DNA of 11,836 bases from positions 1 to 11,836 of the forward strand of contig NWUY0300036606.1 in assembly GCA_004151065.3 (NCBI GenBank), written 5' to 3'. This document shows, one piece after another, positions 1 through 6,616 of the stretch. The stretch comes from Larix sibirica (lineage: Eukaryota; Streptophyta; Pinopsida; Pinales; Pinaceae). The notes under the pieces were generated by a model. It searched no databases, was not told the DNA's origin, and saw only the letters and a list, made by a program, of their open reading frames with translations. Made by a program: the position numbers and the translations under genes. The stretch's first letter is position 1. Every line of letters begins with the position of its first letter.

Positions 1-119
1 TTGATAAAATACATACACTCTAATTTGAATATAAAAATTATAAGAATAAATAAAATAAGAAATTATAAGAATATATATAATCTGTAAATAGAAACACCCA
101 GACACCTAGATATGTCTGC

Positions 120-430
120 CCTCCATTGCGATCATATAAATGATGGCATGCTTCTTCCTTCAAGACTCACAGCGCGGCGAAACCGCCCGTCGCGGAGCGA
201 GAGGCGTATCGTTGGCGTGGCCATGACGATGAAGACGGCACCGGAAGGAACCGGCGTGCGAGGTGGGAGAGCAGACACACGTTTTGACTCCCGTGTTCGT
301 CATCGAATCCGCGGAGGCCACTACAGCAGAGGGTTGCCGGTCGGCGGAATAACTCCTGTTGCAGTTGTACGATCTCTCTTTCGTAACTTCGTTTACTTGG
401 ACTTTGGAAACGGAATACTTGCTTAAGGTC
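120..430. other. CpG-rich island, possible gene edge or first exon
   Basis: This block is GC-rich and carries about 27 CpG dinucleotides by eye between 121 and 360, while the flanking hundreds of bases are AT-rich and almost free of CpG. In plants, methylated repeat DNA loses CpG, so retained CpG suggests an unmethylated or recent sequence, such as the 5' end of a gene. Frames are open on both strands: a plus frame from ATG 112 to 426, and two minus frames crossing about 430 to 165. One minus frame contains SYEREIVQLQQEL, which looks coiled-coil-like; another is rich in Ser, Ala and Arg, like a transit peptide. None of the minus frames has a clear ATG. I do not recognise the product, and neither strand nor exon borders can be fixed from sequence alone. 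A TATA-like run (71-79) lies upstream on the plus strand but would leave almost no 5' leader before ATG 112. Confidence 0.4.
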
Positions 431-494
431 AATCCAAGATGAGAGAATGAAAAAATAATTCGGTCAATGTCAATTTAGGATGAGAGAATGAAAA
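427..494. repeat. Imperfect tandem duplication beside the CpG island
   Basis: Two adjacent units (427-461 and 462-494) each start with GGTCAAT and contain GATGAGAGAATGAAAA (438-453 and 479-494). The middle of the units has diverged. It marks the boundary between the CpG-rich block and the AT-rich DNA to its right. No function can be assigned. Confidence 0.6.
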
Positions 495-979
495 TTAAAA
501 TATTTTGAATTATTTTTGAATTATTATTTTCCGCATAGATCAATTTTAAATTTAAAAATCTAGGTTTTTTGGGTGTAAATTTTTTAAAGCAGTTATAGTT
601 ATGACGTGTTTTTTAAAGTGAACATTCATGAGATATGTAATTTTTATTTTTTAATTTTAATTATTTTATGTTATGTTAATATAAGTTATATTAGGTTAAG
701 GATATGGTGGTTTGCTGGTGGGGATAAATGGATTTCATTCCATTCATTTGGGTTCAATTCAGTTGAGAGGCCATTACTTGTTCCTAATAAAAAATTTGAA
801 AATATTTATTATTTCAAATTATTTGACATTTTTAAATGAAAGGAAACAACCATTACACCACTGCCATGAAATGGCGAAGTGTATCTATTTCTCACTTTTT
901 AATGAGATCATTCCTTTCCAACAATGCATACCAATTAACCCAGTTAACCAAAAGACCAACTTAGCAAAGAATGCAAACA
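495..979. other. AT-rich stretch without recognisable gene
   Basis: The short open frames here (606-839 and 712-990 on the plus strand) are low-complexity, rich in Phe, Ile, Leu, Tyr and Lys as expected from AT-rich noncoding DNA. They match no family I know. No RNA gene, promoter or mobile-element end was seen. Confidence 0.5.
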
Positions 980-1657
980 GTGATACATGAATCCCAAAAA
1001 TTGACACTGGAATCAACAACGCCTTCCAAAACAATTCTCTAATTTTTACTTCCTCATACAAAACACATGTATAATATTCCCTCTATTATTCAGTAAAGGA
1101 GACAATTATAAGCTAGTTTGCTAGATGATAAATCTAATCTCAATTCCACAATGGTCGGAATCATACTAACAAACCCATCCAACAAGAGATATTGATCTTG
1201 TCTCATCTTGTATGATTTTTTTTTGCAATATAAAGAAAAATATAAATGCAACACTCGTAAGATGAGACTGTTAAAGACAAGTTGCAGTTGACATCAATGT
1301 TTGATCTTAAATACCAAATGAGAAATTCAATTTTAGAAGCCTCTTATTAACACCAAATATGCAACGCATGGATATTTTACTCTGGATAAGCAAATTATAG
1401 AACAGAATGTACAAACATGGACAACAATATACCGAAGTTTGTGCATTTCAATCCATAGGTTATGTTCTCCAAAGGATTTTAAGAGCACACAAGTGAACAC
1501 AATGGCATAAATTTACATTATACTTAAATTCTCGAAAGATGAAAAACGGGTAGCTGCAAGGGAAGAATTTAAATATCAGGAAGCCAAAATTCACTGTAAC
1601 AGATACTAATAATACATAAACCCCAAAAATTTACACTGGAATCAATAACGCCTTCCA
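980..1657. repeat. Direct repeat pair of about 48 bp, 630 bp apart
   Basis: Copies lie at 980-1028 and 1610-1657. They share a core reading ACACTGGAATCAA, then one differing base, then AACGCCTTCCA, after a C/A-rich lead-in, with only a few differences. The right copy overlaps the stop of the candidate minus-strand exon at 1642. In the left copy the corresponding minus frame is open and hydrophobic, but it is not conserved in the right copy, so coding conservation is not supported. The DNA between the copies (1030-1600) is AT-rich and shows no gene. Confidence 0.65.
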
Positions 1658-1748
1658 CCTGCTGTAGACAGAAGAACCTCAGTAACTTTTTTTTTCCTTT
1701 TTCCCAGAACTTTGAGACTTGGATATCTGCGTACTACATTCTTGCCCG
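1642..1748 (-). CDS. Candidate terminal exon, product unrecognised
   Basis: Read on the minus strand, a frame of about 34 codons begins after a possible splice acceptor (AG ending at 1749, preceded by a T-rich stretch) and ends in TGA at 1642-1644. Its C-terminal part includes VVRRYPSLKVLGKRKKK and ends in TAGGRRY. The composition is not AT-driven low complexity: it is basic and ordered, unlike most frames nearby. An alternative acceptor (GTGCAG, about 1780) would put another frame in use. I do not recognise the family, no upstream exon was identified, and a direct-repeat copy covers the stop codon. It could be the last exon of a decayed gene or simply chance. Confidence 0.2.
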
Positions 1749-1965
1749 CTTAATGAAAGCCAAGAATAATTAAAAATCTGCACAAGTAGCATAGATGTTG
1801 GAGCCCTAGTAAAATATTTAGCTAAAATGTAGTATATAGATATGAGTTTTAAACAGATGACATAGATAACCCTTATGGTCGATATGAATGCAGATAAATC
1901 CATCACTCTGCTTGCAATGGTATACATGCTAATTATCTTGTTGGATTTCCCAGCCCGACAACATA

Positions 1966-2165
1966 TGTTAGAAGCAGTAATCTCTTGGTTAAGTGGTGTT
2001 AAATTGTGTTAGTTACAAACATGTAACATATATATACAATTGTATAATAATAGATAAGTAAGTAAAGCATTCATGTTTTGTAACTCAATTTGTTTTATAT
2101 CTCTTCCCATATTTAAACATGGTATTTGTAACTCAATATGTTTTATCTCTTCCCATATTTGAACA
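1966..2165 (+). mobile_element. 5' LTR of a Ty1/copia-type retroelement
   Basis: The right border is well supported: ...AACA at 2165 is followed immediately by a primer-binding site. The left border is less certain. TGTTAGAAG at 1966 gives a 200-bp LTR; TGTTGGATTTCC at 1939 would give 227 bp. The 1966 start is preferred because the sequence after the polypurine tract at 5661-5669 also begins TGTTA followed by GAAG and GTAA. The LTR contains a TATA box (2029-2036) in the place expected for the U3 promoter, and its end carries a tandem duplication. No clear target-site duplication is visible. Short LTRs of this size are known for plant copia and for non-autonomous elements. Confidence 0.6.
2029..2036 (+). 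promoter_or_regulatory. TATA box in LTR U3
   Basis: TATATATA stands about 130 bp before the LTR end, inside the proposed U3. LTR elements transcribe their genomic RNA from such a promoter. The transcription start is not known; AT-rich context makes the motif easy to find by chance. Confidence 0.45.
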
Positions 2166-2170
2166 TGGTA
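2077..2170 (+). repeat. Tandem duplication of the LTR/PBS junction
   Basis: Unit 1 (2077-2124, 48 bp) and unit 2 (2125-2170, 46 bp) are adjacent and nearly identical, both running from TTTGTAACTCAAT through CTCTTCCCATATTT to AACATGGTA. Unit 2 lacks two bases, and there are two substitutions. Because each unit ends in AACATGGTA, the duplication carries the last LTR bases and the first bases of the PBS twice, so the ancestral LTR end may have been at 2119. Confidence 0.85.
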
Positions 2171-2258
2171 TCAAAGCAGTTGTTCAATCCAATCCAAAGA
2201 TGGATTTAGGAGCCTCTTCTTGATTGGAGGTTTTGTCGAAGTTGTTGTTGCACACCCA
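2161..2258 (+). repeat. Inverted repeat, left arm (PBS plus start of leader)
   Basis: The sequence from the LTR end through the PBS to GTTGTTGTTGCACA is found again in reverse complement at 3591-3693. The most conserved part runs from CAATCCAAAGATGG through GGAGCCTCTTCTTGATTGG. Confidence 0.85.
2166..2177 (+). other. Primer-binding site, initiator-Met tRNA type
   Basis: TGGTATCAAAGC follows the LTR end directly. The usual plant copia PBS, complementary to the 3' end of initiator-Met tRNA, is TGGTATCAGAGC; there is one mismatch, at position 9. This is where minus-strand DNA synthesis would be primed. It fixes the element's orientation as plus strand. Confidence 0.8.
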
Positions 2259-3001
2259 GAGGACCCAGAGGAAAGTTTGCTCTCTAGTGAAGTTTGTTGA
2301 AGCCGGTACTGAATGCAAAGTAAATTTTTTGAAGCCACTGTAGATTCGCAAAAGCCACAGTTTTGTGTAGACAGAATCTGTGAGAAGTAAGCCAAGATCG
2401 TTGTCCCATCATGGAAATTTGAAAGAGTAAATTTGCTAACAAAATTCTACAAAGAGAAGACAGTCATGCCACTTAACAAATTCCATGTGGATACGTTGTC
2501 ATCCAGTCAAAAGAGAAAGAAAGTCTGAAAATTGGTTCAAGCAAAAGTTTATTGAAGGTATTTATTTTTAGATATTTTTTTTAAATAAATGTTGGGTAAT
2601 GGATGCAACACGTCATTTTAAATAAGGGAATGCTACCGGATTTATAATTTTTTGAAAAGTTGTCTTGGTATATATATGGGTGAAAGGGAATTTTTTTGAA
2701 ATAGTTTGAAGGTAAAGTTTATAGTTGGATCTTGCATTTTGATAATTGCAAGTTTGTATATGAGAGCGTTAGCACACAAAGATATATTGGCAAAAGAAAA
2801 CATTTTTTTTTTTTTAAAAGAAGTTTGTTAGTCGGTAAAAAGGAATATTTATATTTTGTAAGTATTACCAAAAATAAAAACTAGTATTTTGGTGAAAGAA
2901 AGTTTTATAAAAAGTTTGTATTTGTGAAGGTAAAGAATAAGAACTAATTTATGAGAATATATTGAGAAGTTGTTCAAGGAATGAAAAGACACTGAAAGCA
3001 A
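2178..3001 (+). other. Long untranslated leader of the retroelement
   Basis: About 820 bp between the PBS and the first gag frame carry no convincing coding sequence. The first 80 bp are one arm of an inverted repeat. A 13-base T run lies at 2803-2815. The minus-strand frame 2171-2395 is a by-product of the inverted repeat, since its C-terminal residues mirror the plus-strand frame near 3591-3680. Long leaders are typical of non-autonomous LTR elements, where packaging signals are thought to lie; no such signal can be identified by eye. Confidence 0.45.
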
Positions 3002-3019
3002 TTGTACATAAAAAAAGAA

Positions 3020-3660
3020 ATGGAGCAGATCAAGATCAATGAAGTTCTAGAGCAAAATAAACTCAATGAAGATGAGGAGATAGATGAAATATTGAGAAGA
3101 TCAATGCCGAATTTTTCATTTTTCCCATGTATGAATTATAAAATTTGGGAAAATAAAATGGAAAATTTGTTTTGTTCAGTAAATTTATGGCACTTTGTTC
3201 AAGAAGGTTTAGTAGATCCCCATGATAATAGAAGAAATGCAATAGCAACATTTCATATTTTGTCAGCACTGGATGAAAGCATTTTTTATAGTGTTTTCTA
3301 TAAATTTGATCAAGTTAAAAGTGCAAAAAAAACTTGGGATGCTTTACAGATGAGGTCTAATAAAAAGAAAAGAAATAGAAACACTTTGCAGCATATTGGT
3401 ATATTAGAAGAAAATTATGTGTCCAAAGCAAAGAGAAAGAGAAAGAAGATGATAAATTCGAAGAAATCCTTGATAAAGTACAGGAGAATATTGAAGACCT
3501 TATGTGTGCCGCAAAGCATGAACATGATGAAAGTGAATCCCACTGCTTAGATACACCAGTGGATGATGAATTTGTAGTTGTTCCCTCTGCTTGTGCAACA
3601 ACAACTTCAACAAAACCCCCAACGGCTCAACAAAACCTCCAATCAAGAAGAGGCTCCTAA
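3020..3660 (+). pseudogene. Copia-type gag remnant, first module
   Basis: The frame 3002-3550 encodes a retroelement capsid-like (gag) segment; its first true ATG is 3020. Counting from 3002, residues 24-35 hold an acidic start with DEEIDEILRRSM. Residues 44-76 follow the pattern NY.IW..KM...L...NLW.FV..G seen in copia gag N-terminal domains. Residues 78-116 (ILSALDESIF ... SAKKTWDAL) match the central gag-polypeptide (UBN2-type) pattern. Gag proteins coat the element RNA in cytoplasmic particles. After about residue 118 the frame turns into a Lys/Arg-rich run, and the likely original frame continues separately from about 3500 (HEHDESESH, then PVDDEF) to a stop near 3660, so at least one frameshift is present. 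No zinc knuckle was seen. The region runs into the inverted leader copy. Confidence 0.7.
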
Positions 3661-3693
3661 ATCCATCTTTGGATTGACCAACGGCTACCATGT
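3591..3693 (-). repeat. Inverted repeat, right arm (reversed PBS/leader copy)
   Basis: The reverse complement of this block matches 2161-2258. It has an extra 20 bp or so near 3605-3627, which looks like a local duplication of CAACAAAAC-type sequence including AACGGCT. Near its right end, ACCATGTT corresponds to the reversed PBS/LTR junction, but the six bases GATTGA and part of the PBS are missing. The block abuts the end of the first gag-related region, so it interrupts what would be the gag C-terminus. Confidence 0.8.
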
Positions 3694-4149
3694 TTTGTTT
3701 TATGTGACGAATGGTTCATGAAATCCTTTCAAAAGGTTAATGGAATTATAAAGGGACGTATTTGTATTGTGAAGGCTAACTTCATAGAAGTTAAAGTAAT
3801 TTAGAATTAAGTGGGAAAATATCTTGTGAAATGGCTTAAAAAGGATAATTGTGGCAAAAGTGATTTTTGAAGAAAAGTAGCTCTAATGTAGATCAAGGTT
3901 ATTTTTTGTTTTTAAAAGGGTTAGTGGAATTTAAAATTTGAAATGAATGTATTGGTATGGTGATGGCTATTTCAAAGAAGTTTGATTTTGTTAAGGTATT
4001 TTTGATTTTGTTAAGGTATTTGAAATTTAAGAAAAGATTTAAAAGAAATCATACTCCTTGAATTGAAAAGAAAAGAACTAAGATAGCTAAGATCTTTTTA
4101 TGAGATTTTGCATAGTAGAAGGTGATTGAAAAACCAAAAGAAATAAAAT
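3694..4149 (+). other. Spacer between the two gag modules
   Basis: About 450 bp of AT-rich DNA without a convincing reading frame. It is not visibly homologous to the leader at 2260-3000, although the two are similar in composition and in ending shortly before a gag start. It contains a 20-bp tandem duplication at 3981-4020. Confidence 0.5.
3981..4020 (+). repeat. Exact 20-bp tandem duplication
   Basis: TTTGATTTTGTTAAGGTATT occurs twice in a row (3981-4000 and 4001-4020) with no differences, which suggests a recent slippage event compared with the age of the surrounding element. Confidence 0.95.
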
Positions 4150-4692
4150 ATGGGTAAAAAAAAAAGATTAAAACAATTTCGAAGAGATATTAAACATATT
4201 GCGAGAGAGAATAGAAGGACAAAGGAAACATATTTTGACAAGATGTATGGTGAGGTTCCAATTGTAGTTGAGGAACCCATCTTTGATGAAGACAAGAACC
4301 ATATTGTAGATATGGAGCAGATCAATGAAGATGAAGAGCACATCGAACCCAATGAAGATGAAGAGATAGATGAAATATTGAGAAGATCAATGTCGATTTT
4401 TCCATATTTCTCAAGTATGAATTACGAAATTTGGGCAAATAAAATGGAAGATTTACTCTGTTCAGTAAATTTATGGCGTTTTGTTCAACAAGATTTTGTA
4501 GATCCTTGTGATAAAGAAAAAATGAAATAGCAAGATATCTTATTTTGTCAGTAGTGCAAAAGCTTTTTTGGATTCTCTAGAGATGAGATACAGTAAAAAG
4601 AGAAGAAAGAAAATTACTTTGTAGCATATTGGTACATTAGAAGAAGCTTCTATGTTTGAAGCAAAGAAAGAGAAAGAAGACGAGAAAGTTAA
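4150..4692 (+). pseudogene. Copia-type gag remnant, second module, basic N-terminus
   Basis: An ATG at 4150 opens a 126-codon frame ending in TAG at 4528-4530. Residues 1-54 are unique to this copy and start strongly basic (MGKKKRLKQFRRD). From residue 55 (MEQI) it aligns with the first module, including DEEIDEILRRSM at residues 70-81, NYEIW..KM at 91-99 and VNLWRFVQQ at 106-114. After the stop, nucleotide similarity to module 1 continues to about 4692, but roughly 52 bp corresponding to 3267-3319 are missing, which removes part of the central gag region. The module is therefore broken by a stop and a deletion. It could descend from the same ancestral gag as module 1 by tandem duplication, or from a related element inserted nearby. 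Confidence 0.65.
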
Positions 4693-5181
4693 AGTAGAGG
4701 GAAGAATGAAGTCATTGTTTGTACAATAGAGCATGAAGAGGAAGGTGAATCTCACCGTGTAGATACACTAGTGGATGATGAAGTTGCAGTTGAAGCTGCC
4801 AATGTAATAGCCTCTAATGATGAAGAAACTTTGGTGAATCCAACAACAGATATTGTTGATGACATTAACTTAGTGAACCCAACAACAAATTTTGTTGATG
4901 ACAATTATGTTGAAGATAAAACTCCCCATGTAGCAGTGTATGATGAGAAGCAAGATGACAATTTTGTAGAGTGTTTGGACATTTCATTCCAACACAAGGA
5001 AAAGATGCTTGAAGCATCAACCAATACCAAGGAATCTCATGATTTTGGAACTAAAAATTTGTGTATGTATACAGATTATGTAGGTACTGAGAAAGAAGAA
5101 CAACACTTGGATGTAATGTTAATAGATTATGATATGCTAGAAGAATGGATGGAAAATCCAAGGATTGTACGACATGGATAA
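4693..5181 (+). pseudogene. Acidic frame downstream of gag module 2
   Basis: This frame is open from a stop at 4690-4692 to TAA after 5181 and has no ATG near its start; GTG 4771 is only an in-frame codon. Its beginning (IEHEEEGESH, then LVDDEV) aligns with the equivalent tail of module 1 near 3510-3590, so it is the continuation of the second gag-related polypeptide in another frame. It is very acidic and contains a 13-residue repeat, LVNPTT followed by D/N, I/F and VDD, encoded by two 39-bp units (4831-4869 and 4870-4908). It lacks recognisable protease, integrase or reverse-transcriptase motifs. Its role is unknown; a gag C-terminal tail or an element-specific accessory protein are both possible. 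Confidence 0.5.
4831..4908 (+). repeat. 39-bp in-frame tandem repeat in the acidic frame
   Basis: Two adjacent 39-bp units (4831-4869, 4870-4908) encode two copies of a peptide of the form LVNPTT-x-x-VDD. Unit length is a multiple of three, so the frame is kept. Confidence 0.85.
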
Positions 5182-5449
5182 GAAGATTGCAGCAGATAAA
5201 GAATCTGAAAACATTATTTTTCAAGAAGTTGAAATTGGCATTGTAGAAATGCAACAACAAATGAAGTTCAACAACTTGCACCTGCAAGGAATAGAGCTGG
5301 ACATTGATAGACATGAATTATGGAAGTGTTTGAGGAAGATTCTTGAGTGGGGACACAATGAGACAAATAATACAGTCAACCACAAAGATCAGTTGACTAA
5401 GGATACTAGTGAAAGCAAGGCAGGGGGACGACATCAACATCAAATTTAG
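5165..5449 (+). pseudogene. Downstream frame of the retroelement, unrecognised
   Basis: This frame overlaps the end of the acidic frame by 17 bases and ends in TAG at 5447-5449. It includes KIAADKESENIIFQEVE and a Gln/His-rich middle, and ends in AGGRHQHQI. It is not low-complexity and may be the continuation of the same polypeptide after a frameshift. It contains no motif that I recognise from copia or gypsy pol proteins. No start can be defended beyond the first ATG at 5165. Confidence 0.35.
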
Positions 5450-5493
5450 GATCCAGGAAAACATCTTATGTTTGAAGATGAAGATGAAAGAAA

Positions 5494-5561
5494 TAGGCCT
5501 AAGCAACCTAGTCTAAAGTCAATTTATTTAGGCCTAAGCAGCCTAATCTGAAGCCAATTTA
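5494..5561 (+). repeat. 33-bp near-tandem repeat
   Basis: Units 5494-5526 and 5529-5561 both begin TAGGCCTAAGCA and end CAATTTA, with four differences and a two-base gap between them. They lie in the untranslated 3' part of the retroelement. Confidence 0.85.
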
Positions 5562-5657
5562 GTTCTTGAAATTTTGTTAAGTGTTTGTAAGCCTAGCTGA
5601 GACATATACCATCAGGCATTTGTGAGATTTGCATTTTAGCAATATTAGAGTATCATA

Positions 5658-5713
5658 ATTAAGAGGGAGTGTTAATGAAGAATGTAACCCTCGAGATTAA
5701 GAGGGAGTTTTAA
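5658..5713 (+). other. Polypurine tract and possible 3' LTR start, duplicated
   Basis: AAGAGGGAG (5661-5669) followed by TGTTA has the form of a copia polypurine tract next to a 3' LTR; the tract primes plus-strand synthesis. The block ATTAAGAGGGAG recurs 38 bp later (5696-5707) followed by TTTTAA. From 5670 a weak match to the 5' LTR start at 1966 can be traced for about 40 bp (TGTTA, GAAG, GTAA, TTAAG), after which similarity is lost. A full 3' LTR is absent, so the element is truncated or too diverged to follow. Confidence 0.4.
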
Positions 5714-5721
5714 ACATTTCT

Positions 5722-5755
5722 TGGATCCAATTTCTTGAAGTGCAAATCTGATGGG
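5722..5755 (-). repeat. Dispersed GAAATTGGATCC repeat, inverted copy
   Basis: In reverse complement this reads CAGATTT, then GCACTTCAAGAAATTGGATCC, close to the block at 8437-8467 and to 6553-6581. It is the shortest of three copies and the only one on the minus strand. Confidence 0.7.
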
Positions 5756-5836
5756 ATTATGACATTTGCATTGCTATCAAAGTAATTATGAAGAATGCTT
5801 ACAAATGAGGATGCCAACAATGAGTAGTTGGTTCAG

Positions 5837-6129
5837 ATGTTGGAGCCAATAACAGAGTTATATGAGATGAATGCAAAGGCCTTGTGGATGCTGGCTGCAG
5901 ACAGTGCCCATGGAATTTATTATCTTGTTGTTCAATACATTATCATCTTGCTATTCAAGATGGTGGTTATAGGAGAATCCCACCTTGTATAAGTGACACA
6001 ATGCTATTATTTGTAGAATGCTTATGGATCTACAATCCCATGTTTGTGATGTCGTTGGATGACCGATATAATGATGCGTGGGACGTAATGCAAACTGTGA
6101 TCACTGGAATGAGAACTGTCGAGCAATAA
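5837..6129 (+). pseudogene. Unrecognised overlapping reading frames
   Basis: ATG 5837 opens a 51-codon frame (starting MLEPITELYEM, then a hydrophobic stretch YLVVQYIIILLF) to a stop at 5990-5992. A second frame is open from 5884 to 6129 and includes SLDDRYNDAWDVMQTV in its last third. The two together could be one sequence interrupted by a frameshift. The composition is more protein-like than in the surrounding AT-rich DNA, but no family is recognised, no splice signals are convincing, and chance remains a real alternative. Confidence 0.2.
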
Positions 6130-6530
6130 TCTTTGATGTCGATAATGCCCAGGCATAAAGAAACATTTGCAATATTTCTATGTTTCATCTATTGGGCTAA
6201 CTGAATGGAGAGAAAATCTAGTTGGGGTTTTGTTTCATTCCAATGCTTGTTGGTTCGATGTGCATGGAGTCCCACAATTAATTGACCGTCATATGACGGG
6301 CACAGAGTCGATAAAACTACGTTTTTCATATTTGATCAACAGATAAGGAGAGCCTGACTATTTGCCACACCATATTTGATTACTGTCCACTGAACAATTG
6401 AAATTCTTAGAACTGAGTTTGAAAAGAACCAAGAGTAGATTGGGTGTTGGTTGCAGCAAGAACACATATTGAGGACAATCCAAGGTGTGGAGTATATATT
6501 AGATCCAATTTTTTTATCGTAACCCTGATC

Positions 6531-6616
6531 TATCTTACTGAAATTGGATCCAAAAAATTTACACCTCAAGAAATTGGATCCCTCTCGGTGCTTGATAGAT
6601 CCTGATTTAAGATGGA
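6531..6616 (+). repeat. Dispersed GAAATTGGATCC repeat, copy 2
   Basis: Starting TATCTTACTGAAATTGGATC and ending GATTTAAGATGGAT, this block aligns over about 86 bp with 8418-8504. Within it, the string AAATTGGATCC occurs twice. Confidence 0.8.

Noticed and set aside
112-426. Plus-strand frame from ATG 112 in the CpG-rich island as a complete small protein
   Set aside because: The composition follows the GC-rich DNA, opposite-strand frames are equally open, and a TATA box at 71-79 would leave almost no leader.
1010-1085. Minus-strand hydrophobic frame through the left direct-repeat copy
   Set aside because: No ATG start, T-rich codons explain the hydrophobicity, and the frame is not kept in the second copy of the repeat.
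2171-2395. Minus-strand frame over the leader as a gene
   Set aside because: Its sequence is the antisense of the retroelement leader and its similarity to the region near 3600 is due to the inverted repeat.
4098-4352. Minus-strand frame opposite gag module 2
   Set aside because: Shadow of the plus-strand gag frame; Ser/Phe/Leu-rich as expected for the antisense of a Lys/Glu-rich coding sequence.
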